In this document: in pieces, positions 22,860-34,563 of the stretch
Numbering within the stretch: the first letter of the stretch is position 1
Layout of the letters: each line of letters opens with the position of its first letter
Assembly (NCBI GenBank): GCA_921293015.1
Contig: OV121093.1
Span: 26,980,622-27,044,621 of the forward strand
Direction: 5' to 3'
Length of the DNA stretch: 64,000 nt
DNA from: Phorcus lineatus
Taxonomy: Eukaryota; Mollusca; Gastropoda; Trochida; Trochidae
The notes under the pieces: model-generated
What the model was told of the DNA's origin: nothing
Database searches by the model: none
Seen by the model: only the letters and a program-made list of their open reading frames with translations
Made by a program: the position numbers and the translations under genes

Positions 22860-24472
22860 GTATGTAAAGACAAAAAGTTTATACTCAATTTTCTGGGCCT
22901 TTTTGCTGATGTCAATTTCTTTTTCTGAAAAGCTGAAAGAATCAAGTATGATGTTTAAGCATGCGAATATTTCCTTTTTGACCAAACTTTTAACATGATA
23001 TTATACATTTAAAAACAATTTAATTAAATATTTTTTTACCAAGCCGCTACCTGACTATAATAGTAATTTTTTTAAAAGAGCGTTGCTATACAAACTGACA
23101 ATAAAAAATCGTTGTAAAAATGTTGTAGCAATCCTATCAAAAATTAAGATGTATGCAGTCGTTCATATAAAATCAAAGTTTATAAAGTGAAAACTTGAAT
23201 ATTCAGTGGAAAGTTTAGTTAACATTGAATGATAGATAGAATTCCACACGTGAAATATCAACTTTTTCAATGACACTCGATGAAATACACCTAATATTTT
23301 ATAATAAATATTAACTTTTAATTGAATTTCAGCACATTTGGAATGATTTGCATATTTGTTTTGGCTTAAGTTGCTTTGCTTAAATAGAAGTAGAAGTTTG
23401 TTATTTTTTGCTATCTTATTTGTTATCTCTAAGAAGTGTGACTATAGGGCCGAAACATATATGCTCTAAATCTCATCATTTCGTGTTTGAAATCAATGAA
23501 ATGCTTTTACGAGAAAATGAAAAAAAAACAATGTTGACCTGTTTAAGTGTGATTTTTTAATGAAAGCTGACAATAAAACTTTGCAATCCTGCCAAACTGA
23601 GAACTTATCTTAAGCAGAAACAAAGTCAAATCTCTATTAATTATGTTAGAGGAATATGTATTATTGAAAACTAACGTTTGTCCTATATTTATGATTTTGG
23701 GATGAATATTTAATATATATATATATATTGCTATTTTGTCATTCATTAACTTATGATATGTCATGACAAAACACATTATGCCTATCAAGATATGATCTTT
23801 CTTGCTGCTGACATTCGGCTATTTGTTAGTCACAGGTTTGTCATTCACTTCATGTTTTCGAAGTTATTTCCTGAAAAAATCACAACACAACACCAAAACT
23901 TTCAACCGCGTTAACTTCATTTAATCTAAACACTGAACACTGATAAAGTGCCATAGAGTAAGTTGATAGAGTCGAGAAGACCTGACCTGGTTGATGGATA
24001 AAACTATTTAAATGCAATACCTATATCAAGGTTTAAGTCATGCTGGATAATTTCAGTTGCTGGCGCGCACCAATTAGTTCTGTTTCAGATATATATGAAA
24101 AATTCCGCCCATGAAATTGTACGAGATTTAACCGTATGGTGAATATAAAGACCAAATTTATCTTCTGGAACAAGTACGGTACGGAGATTATCAAAATCTA
24201 AATCGATACATATCGTGTTTTGAAATAGAAAATATCTACAGTTAATTTTACGACACAAACTCGTATCACTAAGAAATCAAAATCAGTGGATGGTTTCAAA
24301 TGGTTTGCGTTAGTTTGCGTAAGATACTGTTTTTATGCACAAAGAGGCTATAGAATAATCGTGGCAATCAAGTGTGAGTGATAATGGAAAATAATGTCCT
24401 TTGAACGATAGATTTCAGATGTCTACATGTCATACTTTGTTAGCGATGTTTCACATATATCATATCTTTCAG
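22860..24472 (+). other. Intron of gene B
   Basis: Starts GTATGTAAAG and ends CATATCTTTCAG. It holds no recognisable exon; a short TA repeat lies at about 23710-23730. Confidence 0.5.
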
Positions 24473-25674
24473 ATTTGCCTGACAGAAAGACACCTACAGA
24501 TCTAAGTTCAGAAGACCAGGAAATATCAAAAGAACTCTATGCAGGAACTCAAAAGAAATTTACAGTAGTTTGGCAAGAAAACAAGATAAAATCTACAGAA
24601 GCTCATCTTAAAAACATAGATATGATAACAGAACATCGTCGAGATCAGAAAACAGCTACAAAGCTCAGTTCACGAGAGAATCATAAATCATCAGAGCTCC
24701 ATCGGGAATACAATGGAAATTCCAAAAATATCTATCTTAAGAGGAATAGAATTTCTAAAGTGCTAAATTTTAAAGACAAGAATTCATCTACGGATTACCA
24801 TGAAGATGGTAACAACACATCTACAGAACTACATCCCAGACACAGGATGCACCGTAATCACAAAAATAGGAAAAAAATTACAAAGCATCATCCACGAGAC
24901 AAGAAAGTTACTCCAGTTCTCAGTCCAGAAGACAAGGAAAAATCAAGAGAACTTAGTCCAGGATATGATAACATATCTTCAGAATATCCTCCAAAAGACA
25001 TGAAATTTTCAGACCATAATCAACAGGATGGCAAAACTCCTTCAAAACTCAGTCTAAAAGAAAAGACATTTATTGGTGACAAGAAGACAGCCAAAGAACC
25101 AATTCAGGGAAGAAAGAAACAAGCTTCAAAGCTATATCCTAAACACCAAACAACATTTACAAAACGCCTCTCAGATTATATGAAGTTTCCTCACGAAGAC
25201 AACACCATCTCTAAACAACTTCCTCCTGAAGACGACAGTTTAACTTCAGAATTTCATCCAGGAGACAGAACCTTATTTCCAGAAATTTATCCTGGAGACA
25301 ATAAGATTTCAGCAAAATTTCATCCAAAAGACAATAAGATTTCGGAAAAATTTAATCCTAAAGAAAATAAGATATCTACACGATTATATCGCGAAGACAA
25401 AAAGTTACTTACTGAATTTCATCCAGAAGACAATGAGATATCAAAAGAACTTATCCTTGAAGATAAGAAAAAAACACCACGGTTTACTTTAAAGAACAAG
25501 AAAACTTTGGCCAATTTAAGGCCTATGAAGAAAGGTAGACGTCGGAAGGCTTTTACTGAAGTAGAAAAAACTAAACAAAAACCACAAAGAGCATCAACAA
25601 AATCAAATGGTCACAATTCTTCGGGCATTGCAACAAAACTTAACTTTCTATTTGGTTTGTTCAGCATGTTTTGA
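24473..25674 (+). CDS. Gene B, highly charged 11-residue-repeat tail exon
   Basis: The 399-residue tail starts after the acceptor CATATCTTTCAG in phase 1. Joined to the head exon it gives a protein of about 471 residues. From the middle on it is a clear tandem array of 11-residue repeats, consensus D-N-K-I-S-x-K-F-H-P-K (33-nt period), rich in Lys, Glu, Asp, Ser and Pro; earlier repeats are more diverged. A basic block (about GRRRKAF) and a short hydrophobic end (KLNFLFGLFSMF) close it. No Cys occurs in the repeat array. The composition suggests an extended, disordered, probably secreted or matrix protein. The frame is open for 400 codons in AT-rich DNA, and AATAAA follows the stop by about 92 bp, both supporting a real gene. 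Function unknown. Confidence 0.7.
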
Positions 25675-25765
25675 CCTTGAAACTGAAGATAAGTGTTCCC
25701 CCAAATAAGTTACATGCAAATGTCATGACATTGAAAGTAGTCTCTAATAGGAGAAGATGACCAAT

Positions 25766-25771
25766 AATAAA
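25766..25771 (+). terminator. Candidate polyadenylation signal of gene B
   Basis: AATAAA about 92 bp after the gene B stop codon, followed within about 30 bp by a T-rich stretch. Confidence 0.5.
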
Positions 25772-26746
25772 GAAATAATTCTATCTTTTTTGTTTCTTTT
25801 TTATTTCTCTACTATAACTGGGACAAGCGAGGTGATGACCAAATACCTAAACGTATCGAGTCTGTTTATCGAGTTGGCTGTTGTTCAGAGATAACAAATC
25901 TGACGACATCTAATAAAAGGAATCCACAAATATTAGACTATTGTTGACAACTGAATGCCTTGTAACATATAATAAACTTTTCTTGTAGATGGTCTCATTT
26001 TGACATGTGTAAATATCAGGTCTTCCAAAGTGTTCCAAACTTTTATAGTATTCTATATGCCAAACATGCCTGCTGTGATATTAGTTGATACCTGTCATGG
26101 TGGTATGGTTAAAACCATACTCTCTATAAAATCTTTTATGTGACTCTTTTGTAAGTTACACATACATGTGCTTCTTCTTGCAATGAGACAGTCCTAATTT
26201 TCCTAATAGATATCACCACTCGATGTATTCTGCGTTGCCCTAACCTAACGGTGAAGGTTTGAAGTGGACAAAAACTCCATATGTAGCAAAAATTCAGCTA
26301 CAGGAAAAAAAACTCGATGAAATAGCAAAGGACGTTAAATATTCCTAAAAGATATAAAAGAATAAGGATTTTGATTATACTAGTTGCCCGCAATTCATCA
26401 CTGTCATTGTTAGTTTTGGAATGGGGATTTATTTTCAATACAAAGATAAACTTATACCTTTTAAATGAGGTCCTTTTACTCGGAAAATTTACTTAGCTGT
26501 TGAGACGATAAGATAAGACGCAATTTGTCCTTGAAAACTGTGAATGATTTCTTCAAACATTAATGTTATGTTGTTTTGGCACCTGATCAGAGAATTCATG
26601 TGTGAATGTAGTTCCTATTTCAGAAATAAGAAAGCAATATATGTTTATACAAAAATAAACATTGTTGAGAAATAACATGTTTACGTAACTTCTAATTTTT
26701 CTTTTCTTTTTATTCTCTATATGAGTTTTTAAAAAGCAAACATAAC
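25772..26746. other. No gene seen
   Basis: Non-coding flank between the convergent plus- and minus-strand parts of the gene family. A minus-strand frame at 26553-26801 overlaps the tandem duplication below and shows no features. Confidence 0.45.
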
Positions 26747-26924
26747 CTTCCTGTTGCTTTTTAGACAAACTATTATTAGAACACATCATTACTACAATCA
26801 TCCAACTAGAGTTAAAACTTATTTGAAATAATAATCTTCCTGTTGCTTTTTAGACAAACTATGACAAGAACACATTATTACTACATTCATCCAACTAGAG
26901 TTAAAACGTATTTGAAAGTTTTCG
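26747..26924. repeat. 89-bp tandem duplication
   Basis: Two copies starting CTTCCTGTTGCTTTTTAGAC at about 26747 and 26836, each reaching CATCCAACTAGAGTTAAAAC, with a few point differences. Confidence 0.85.
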
Positions 26925-27953
26925 AAGGCATTTAGAAGTATGAATAGCAAGATCTCTGAATAACAACGGAAATATGCTCACTATATCTGATGATAATATA
27001 ATAATTAACAACTCTTTGAAGAACGTTTAGAAATAGCAAATCATACTCCCACTCTGTATCCCAAGTTGAGGCAGACGGTCTACTGATCTAAATTTACAAT
27101 TGCCTAATTCATGTGGAAAGTTTAATAATATAGCTTGATACAAAGATCAATAATTTCAAGATGAGTTCCTAGTTATACATTAATAATTGACTTTATTTTT
27201 AAGACTTTCCTTGACAGTGCATGTTAATGTGACCCTGAAATCAATATAGCAAATTCAAGAGTGAAATTTATCCCTTTTGGCCACCTCGAGTTTTGACGGA
27301 AGGAAAAGTATAAAAAGTATATTTCATATATCCACAATGGCAGATGTCGGCTTAATTTGGCATAGGAAGGAGCATTGTCCATAAAAGTGAAAAGAACTGG
27401 ACAATTTGGTCTCCAGAACCTAGATTGTTGTGACATCAGCTTTGACAACTGCACCAACTTTAGGGCAAACTGTTTCCAGGCAGTTATATGATTTCTACCC
27501 TTGATAACATTAATATGTCTATTCGGCCCACGATTAACTGTCTGGAGTGATATTTTTTCAGTAAGTAAAACTTTTGAAAGGAGAGCACCCTAATTGAACA
27601 TTCGCATCCTGTTCGTTTCACCATGCGTTTTGTGTTATTTTTGTTGTTATCATTATTATGAATTAGAATTAACCTGATGTGACATGATTGGTTAATAATG
27701 ATATACGATTTTCATTGTATGAATTTTCATCATGACAAGTATGCATATATTTTTCAGTATGGACCACTTTTGTGTGGTAAAATCTACTAATGTTCATTGT
27801 AATTGGACGTCCATCTTTATTTAAATAATACTGCCAGGAAATGTTATTATCAATAAGAAACGAGGTGAGTTATTATATGCATACGTGGCAATGAAACTAA
27901 ACCATTCTCTTCCCTTGCATTAAAACTAATCTATGCATATCAATCGCATTTAT
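26925..27953. other. No gene seen; possible 3' flank of copy C
   Basis: The minus-strand frame 27224-27457 was examined as a tail exon for copy C, but has neither the family C-terminus nor an acceptor in phase. Confidence 0.4.
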
Positions 27954-28158
27954 CTGTTCTTGTAATAAGACAGCGTTAATCCTTTGTAAAAATGATTCTC
28001 GCTCCCGATGCGTCCTGCGTTCCTCTGGAGAAACAGTGTAGTTTTGATGTTGATGAAATGTGCATACATGTTAAAGTTCCTTCATCTAATGCCCCATTTC
28101 TTTTCAGAAAACACTGCAGGAAGAAACCAACAAAGGAACAAATTGGTTGGTAAGCATT
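27954..28158 (-). pseudogene. PAN-like head exon, copy C
   Basis: Reads AYQPICSFVGFFLQCFLKR...HISSTSKLHC...IIFTKD and then TAA, where intact copies have Lys-Arg/Arg-Cys. The alignment resumes behind the stop (RCLITRT), so the last part was once coding. The donor GT present in other copies is AT here (GATAAATG), and one base is missing at the usual ATG relative to the intact copy at 36280. The TGT-to-donor core is 160 nt, the same as in the intact copy. Three independent lesions make this a pseudogene; no tail exon was found downstream. Confidence 0.75.
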
Positions 28159-28560
28159 CTTGTGCAAGAACCAATTCCTCGTCTATAACTTTGTATAAGG
28201 CGATGGTCTTTATAAACAAAATGTGATTTACAACATATACGAAATAGGTCTTTGAAATTGGTTTACTTACCACATCAAAATAGACTAAGTGCAATATAAA
28301 ACTACATTGAATTTATCAAAAGCATATCAACTTCAAATTTTTATCATTATTTTGAAATTAAGTTGATCTGCCCTTTGATTACATCTGCCGAATTTCGTCG
28401 ACGCAAAGTCCTTTAAGAAGGAGTAAATGTAAATAAAAACAACATAGTTTAGAGAATCACTTCGAAATAACTACCGACGTAAATAAAACTACAGTAACTG
28501 TTACAGTAAATGTTATGTCAAGAAATGCAACATGTCAGATAATCATACTAAGTTAACAAT
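28159..28560. other. No gene seen
   Basis: AT-rich spacer; the frames here are the 5' extension of copy C or its opposite strand. Confidence 0.4.
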
Positions 28561-28751
28561 TAACCATTAAGTCCCCTTTCTTGTTATGCCTTTTTTCATT
28601 ATTTTCCCACTAAGAACTCCAGCCTCCAGAATAGAAGTTGTTCTAATTAAAATGTTCTAGACATACTGCAAAAATGACTAGACTATGACTAACCATTATG
28701 TCCCCTTTCTTCTTATGCCTTTTTTCATTGTTTTCCCACTAAGAACTAGGT
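28561..28751. repeat. Direct duplication, 129-bp period
   Basis: TAACCATTAAGTCCCCTTTC at 28561 recurs at 28690 (TTATG for TTAAG); both copies continue to TTTTCCCACTAAGAACT. Confidence 0.85.
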
Positions 28752-29802
28752 TCTAGACATACAATGACAAATGACGATGTAGAATCAATTCTACAGGCTG
28801 CAATCAGACTAGACAGAGATCGCCTGGTTTCTTTTGGCAAATACCTTCTTCAGATATGTTGACTTGTTTTTCTTGGAGGCTTTCTCCCAACATATGTACC
28901 ATGATAGAGCCCAAGTGCCTTTAACTGTATTACAAAAAATGGTGCCATATAAGTATATCTGATGATGATGATTGTGAACATTATCAATTTGAATTTTAAA
29001 AAATAATAAGTTAGTTATCATAATCCTTTTGATATATTATGACATCATAACCAAATTTAAATAAATTGGTGAAGTTAGTGTCCTGTATTCATTTTAGAAA
29101 ATTCCAATTTCCTAAACAATTTAAACGGTATCAAATGGACAGTTAACTATAGCCTAATCCACTGATTGTTAGTTTCAGTATGTTTATCTTAGGATAGAAG
29201 GACAAGGACTCTTGAAGTTGCGCTACTCATATTGTGTCATCAAATTTTGACTATGTACATGTACAGCGAAAGCATCATTTGTATTTCACGGGGTTGTTTT
29301 GGTGTTTATGTTCATTTTCTGATTTCATTATTTCTTAAAAAGATGCATGGTCCCTGTTTCAAGGTTTTCATTACCATCAAGGTATTTATGAAATGCTGAG
29401 TACCTAACTTTATTGTTCGATAGCTAAGTTGTTCATCAATTTCCTGACACCTTTATTTGAGTTCATAAGTAACAAAAAATACCTATTTTACATTTGAGTA
29501 AAGAGCTGTCTTTAAAATTGCCCAAGCCAAAATGATTTCGTCGGTGTCGAACAGACTGTTTTGTCACAAAAGATTTAAGTAAAGCGAGAAGGGAAAGTAA
29601 ATCTAAAAATCATGTTTACAAGAGGCAATCGGGGTAATTCCCTTTTATTCAGTGCTTGAATTTTACATGATTGTACACTCTGATGTAATGGGTTGATAGC
29701 AACTGTTTGCAAATCATCTGCAGAATACTATAAAAATACGTTTACAATGTTTAAAAACTAATTCTCTAGCTTTGAATGTGCACTGGTAAACTAATTACAT
29801 TT
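28752..29802. other. 3' flank of locus D
   Basis: Non-coding. 29670-29802 is the 3' side of the D tail exon and is duplicated, diverged, at about 32525-32658. Confidence 0.5.
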
Positions 29803-30135
29803 TTACGCCGTCGTGTTGGCTGAATGTGGTATGTCGCCGATGAAGGTTCTTATTAGGGAAGAAAAAAAATCAACAGACTTTTTCTTTTTGTTGGGATCCG
29901 AACTCACTTCTGGGTTTTCAGTTGCCTTTGCCATTGCGGTTACTGTGTTTTGAGAAGAACCATGCATGCTCTCCTGTCCTTGTTTAAATGCATTCCCTGG
30001 ACTGGACCCAGCTTTGTCTTGAAGCATCTGGCTTGGTTTTGCTTCCAAGTGTTGATGCGCTGCCAGGTCTGCTGTAAGAGGATTTGTACGCCCCCTCTTC
30101 TTCTTTGGCTCTGTTGATCCCATGTGGTAGTCCAT
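29803..30135 (-). pseudogene. Lys-rich tail exon, copy D, with a frame change
   Basis: The 110-codon minus-strand frame is hydrophilic (KKKRGR near the start, NKKKKS before the end) and finishes SVDFFSSLIRTFIG...SANTTA, the C-terminus shared with the tail exon at 33992-34563 (FFSSIVR...NNTSS). The acceptor GACAG lies immediately before. Read in phase 1, as in all other copies, the first residues (GLPHGIN) resemble the intact tail start (AIPKRIN), but this frame stops at a TAA near 30001; the C-terminal homology is in a different frame. Either a frameshift has inactivated it or another donor of the head (31057 or 31061 region, phases 0 and 2 also possible) is used. Confidence 0.5.
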
Positions 30136-31067
30136 CTGTCTTTAAGTTGTTCTGGGAGGTGGGTGTTATGTTACTGTCTCCACTACATTCTCAAAGACAT
30201 CAAAAGTATGCAAAATGTGTGAGGAACGTTTTATAATTGTCAAGATTTTAAGACAATCAATCTTTAAAGAAAGCACAATTACATATCTTGCTTGAGACTT
30301 TCGAAGATGCATGGCATGGCAATGGCATGGCAAACAGCGTATATCAGTCTGCTGATACGTCCATTTGGCTTCTTCCCATGAATCCTTTTATACATAATCT
30401 TTAGCAACTGGGAATCAATATACTTGATCAACTGTAGTCTAGATATGATAAACCAAATAATTTCTTTTAAATGTCCAAGCCGATTAAGCAAGATTATTTT
30501 TTAAAGAATTTTTTAGAACTGACAACAATAAAGAAATGTCGACAGCTGTTATCAGGTGTTAAACAAATCCCTAATCTTCTATTCTCTATGGCACAACAAA
30601 AAATCTTTTTCAAGCTTTCATTGATTCTGGAGATGAAAGCCGTAGTTTTCTCAGGTTCGATTGTACAAGCATATTTTTACCTGAATTTTTTAATTCAAAT
30701 TTTACAAATATAAATACTAAGAGGTCCGCATAAAGATCCCTCCCTACAGATACATTTACAATATGTATTTTTGTTTACAAATCCTCATTGAGGATCAAGA
30801 AAGTCAGCATATCTTCAGTTACTAACCCACATTGGATATGTAACTTGCTATAATCTCTTTCTATAATGACATTTTGTTGGCCAAAAGATATCTAAATGAG
30901 TTTTAAGCTGTTAGCAACACAAAAATATAATGCTTTCTTTATTGATGATTTTCAAGCTGTCAGAGACAGGGAAAAATAATGCTTTCTTATGTGAAGAGTT
31001 GCCAGTTAAAACAAAACCCAAAACTCGTTTGTTAAATTATAAATTGTCGCATGCTTTACATACATAC
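30136..31067 (-). other. Presumed intron of locus D
   Basis: Lies between the D head exon donor (GTATGTATGTAAAG) and the D tail acceptor. Frames at 30279-30491 (minus) and 30471-30713 (plus) oppose each other and carry no domain. Confidence 0.4.
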
Positions 31068-31332
31068 CCGATGGTGCCGGTTTGGTAATCAAACATCGAC
31101 GATCACTGATGTATTTTACCATACAGTGAAGATTTGTTGAGCATCGAAATGGTTCCTCGTTGATAGTTACTGTGTTGTAACTCGCATATCTTTTCAGGAA
31201 ACACTGTAGGATAGAGCCAACAAGAAGACAGATCATGGGGTTGAGAGATAGGCATATCACATTAAAAAATTTTAACGTCAACCAAAACAAAAAGAGCTCA
31301 ATTAACACTCTAGTACAAATCTGATTAGTCAA
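31068..31332 (-). CDS. PAN-like head exon, copy D
   Basis: Open without stops from the ATG at 31332 through a hydrophobic run (LIELFLFWLTLKFFNVICL, signal- or anchor-like) into the family core ICLLVGSILQCFLKR, STNLHC and SDRRCLITK, ending at the GTATGTATGTAAAG donor. The core from TGT to the phase-1 donor is 136 nt, shorter than the 160 nt of the intact copy but with the same phase. The usual ATG position reads TCT, so translation would need the upstream ATG or the internal one at 31236. The tail (29803-30135) needs a frame change, so the gene may be damaged. Confidence 0.5.
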
Positions 31333-32524
31333 TTTGCATACAAATTTGCAAGGACGATAACTTAAAATATACTTGGATAGATTTAATTCTTAACACATAT
31401 GAGTTTATATGATCTTCGTAACTTTCTAGTATAGTTCATGAGTTGTTGAGACTGCAATTAAAAGGTGCCACGAAACGATGATATCTTTATTGTGATTCAT
31501 TGATAGTCACAGCCTCGTGAACTATGCCACCTGCTTTGACTCGAAAGGAGGAAGTTTATCCCACGTCCATAATAATATCTCGAATACAAAAAGACGTTCA
31601 ACATGAGCTGTTTAGGTGGACATTTTCAACTTTCTCCTATGATGTCTTAATTGTCAATCATTGATAGACACATCCTCGTGAACAGATGTGATCAAGAAGC
31701 CAGAAGAAAATGACCTTGACAACATCTGATGACTGTGATAAGTCTGCATGATCTTATAGGAAAATAAAACTTGATTAACGAAGCCAACACATTTAACCCG
31801 AGTAATTCAATGACTGCCAATGTAATCATGATATATTTTGTCTGTTGATATATTATTACTTTAATTCTGTTCATATTAAGAAACAAAAAATTATTGACTA
31901 AACACAAGATCTAGAGGCATGACAGATAATTACAATATCCTATGTTTTAATTTTGTGAGAGACTTGACCAATATACAATATAAAGTGTTTTTATCATTAA
32001 ACCGAGATTACGTGAAGCATTCATAAAAAAATCATTTTGTGACAACAAATAGGGTTCAAATGCATATACCTCAAGCAGAAGCGTTGGTTTTAGTTAAAGT
32101 TTGAAAAATAACATATTGAGACAGTGTTGTTTGCATATCAGTGTAATGTAGCACAAGATGTAACCCCACTAACAGTCCATTTTATTTTTTCTCTTTTCAA
32201 AGGTCCTTATGCTACTATAAAAAATTAGTATTTGAGCTAATGTTTTTTTTCTGTTACATGTTTCTTTTGTAGATATATGCACAAAAGACTATCAAATCGA
32301 TTATGTTCAATTCCAGACGCCAAAATTTTCCATAAGATTTTCTATTTATATGTCCTTTACAAGTTGCAATGTAAATCGCATGTGATCTTAAAGGCATTGA
32401 AAAGTTTACAAATTTTATTTACATTCGTAATGTTTAAATGACTTCACGGCCCTGCAATTGATACAACACAATCTTAAATAGAACCAATAAAACTATGTGG
32501 TAATCCCCATTTATTCATTTGTTC
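31333..32524. other. No gene seen
   Basis: AT-rich spacer between locus D and the duplicated tail fragment. The 31692-31907 minus frame is not supported. Confidence 0.4.
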
Positions 32525-32822
32525 AGGTTGTACTCTTTCTTGTAATGGGATGGTAGCAACCGTTTGCAAAATAACTGCAGAATACATCAAATATGCCTTT
32601 ACAATTTTACAATCTTACTCTCTAGAATTGAATGTGCACTAGTAAAAATAATACATGTTTACTCTGTTCTGTTGGTTGAACGTGGTGCGCCACCGATAAT
32701 ATTGTTTGTAATGTCAAGGCTAGTACTAACTAGAAAATAAACTGGAAGCCTTTTTCTTTTTGTTTGGAACGGAACTCCCTTTTGGGTTTCCCAGTGCCTT
32801 TGCCATTGCTGTTGCCGCCGAT
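32525..32822 (-). pseudogene. Duplicated 3' end of a D-type tail exon, truncated by a SINE
   Basis: Matches 29670-29945 in order: the Lys-rich NKKKK block, LFSS, then a TAG where copy D continues, and an out-of-frame end with GGAPRSTNRTE* matching D's GDIPHSANTTA*. The 3' flank (TGAATGTGCACT, TTTGCAAA and so on, read on plus) is also shared. The 5' side is cut off by SINE sequence from about 32817. A remnant of a second tandem copy of locus D. Confidence 0.7.
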
Positions 32823-32955
32823 GCTCCCAGGTTTCACCGCAACGCATTGCCACAGTGGTGTTTCGGGCTTTCTCCCTGCAATAATACTAGCAGCCGGGAT
32901 ATAAGTGAAATAATTATTAAAGCGGAGTTAAATACCAACTCACCTGACCTCGAAA
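32817..32955 (+). mobile_element. tRNA-derived SINE, 3' part
   Basis: Carries the tail half of the SINE in plus orientation: GATGCTCCCAGGTTTCACCG, GGGCTTTCTCCCTGCAATAA and CTCACCTGACCTC. The tRNA-like head is absent. It sits at the breakpoint of the truncated tail-exon copy. Confidence 0.75.
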
Positions 32956-33991
32956 GTCTTATTTCTTCTTCAGCAACACTGCAATATGGACACAACAAGA
33001 ACAATGACTGGTTTGTACGAATTTGCTTCTGTGTGCAGTGATCTATTTGAAGAATCATTTTGACGAGGAAGCTGGTTATGGTAATGGATTGAATGTAGTT
33101 TTCTGCTTTGATTTTCAAAAATATGAAAACCTACAGTGAGGGTTCGGTAGGCCTGGAACACTAGCTTGAGATGTTGAAAGCTGATAATTTGTTTTTGCGA
33201 AATATCTACAGATAAAACAATTTTTACAATAATCAAGCCTTGATGAACAACAAAACAGATTTTGATTTTGATTTCAATTTTTTCAAGTCAAAAGCACAAC
33301 GAATAAATAAAAAAGTGTCATCTGTGAAATTTTCTGACTGAAATGTAAATGTTAGGTACATAGGATAGATGAGTAACCTACAAACAAACCTACCTCTGGG
33401 TTTAAAAAAAACCCAACAAAATACCCTGATCTCTGCCATCTAAAAATAAGTAAAGACACCACAGTATGATGCAGTGACAATTTCACTATTTCCCCCTGCT
33501 ACCAGGTTACCTAAAACCTCTTGAAAAAATATAAAATATAAACAGTGCTATTGAAAAGTATTGTCAACCACTGACCTAAAAGCTGACAGAAGAAAATTAT
33601 TACCACTATGATTTATTGGCTGGCACATACTTGTTTAATCACATTTTCCTGTCCTGTCCTGATTGGACAATGCTGTCCTGCTTACCCTCAACTCTATTGT
33701 GTTTTAGTCACACCCAACTGGGAGTAATTGAGGTAAAATTGACATGATTGGCAATAAGTTTGATCCGAGAACTTATTTACTAGTAACAATGTTAACTATA
33801 TGTATTCATTGATTTCTAATTGTAGATCTTTGTGTGTTATTTCAATTGTTCATTATACTTGACTTGTACAATTGTATAAAAACGATTGATGCAGTCGGAA
33901 CAATCCGATGTTTGTTCCTTAGTCTTTTGAACAGAGATCTGTCGAAACAAGAATACAAAAGAGATCAACTCTGAAATGCCTGTTTCCACCA
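32956..33991. other. 3' flank of gene E; no gene seen
   Basis: Opposed short frames at 32.8-33.4 kb on minus and 32.8-33.0 kb on plus are uninformative. No canonical polyadenylation signal was spotted close to the gene E stop. Confidence 0.4.
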
Positions 33992-34563
33992 TTAACTTGA
34001 AGTGTTATTAGTGCCGTGGTACAATGCACTTGCCACGTCTACCCCCGCCCTTACAATTGATGAGAAGAAGTTGAAGAAGCCCCCAGCCGCCGTCGTGGTA
34101 CTTAAAGTGGTACTTGAGAAGGGTACAGGAGTCGTCGTGGTACTTAGGATGATACTGGAGTCAGGTGCAAGAGTCGTCGTTGTACTTAAGGTGATACTTG
34201 AGAGTGGTACAAAAGTCTTCGTGGTACTTAAGGTAGTACTGAAGATTGGTACAAGAGTAGTCGTTGAACTTAAGGTGGTACTAGAGACTGATACAAGAGT
34301 GGTTGTGGCACTGAATTTACTAAACAAAGGTATAGGAGTTGTTGAAGTAAGTAAGGTCATAAGAATTGGTACAAGTGTCGATGGTTTTGTTTTTATGTCA
34401 TTTTTTGTCCTTTTCTTGGGTGAGAAGATGGTCGGTTTCCTAACAGTCTTTCTTTCAATATTTGAAATAGATCTAGATTCACTGTCATAATTTTTGCCAG
34501 AAATGTGTTCATATGTTGCTTTCTTGTTTTTAAGTTCGTACTCGTTGATTCGTTTTGGAATAG
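33992..34563 (-). CDS. Gene E, Thr/Ser/Pro-rich mucin-like tail exon
   Basis: Starts after the pyrimidine-rich acceptor ATTTTTTTCAATTTCAG in phase 1 and joins in frame to the head exon at 36076-36280, giving about 258 residues. It begins with a basic segment (AIPKRINEYELKNKK), then five or six 14-residue repeats (TTLVPIFSTTLSTT and variants), a dense O-glycosylation candidate, and ends AAGGFFNFFSSIVRAGVDVA...NNTSS. This C-terminus recurs in copies A and D although the middle parts differ. A plus-strand frame over the same bases is the shadow of this repeat. With the head it would make a small PAN-plus-mucin protein, likely secreted to mucus or extracellular matrix (inference). Confidence 0.65.

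Noticed and set aside
34002..34490. 162-codon plus-strand frame rich in Val
   Set aside because: Exact antisense shadow of the Thr-rich 14-residue repeats of gene E; the minus frame has the acceptor, the phase and the paralog matches.
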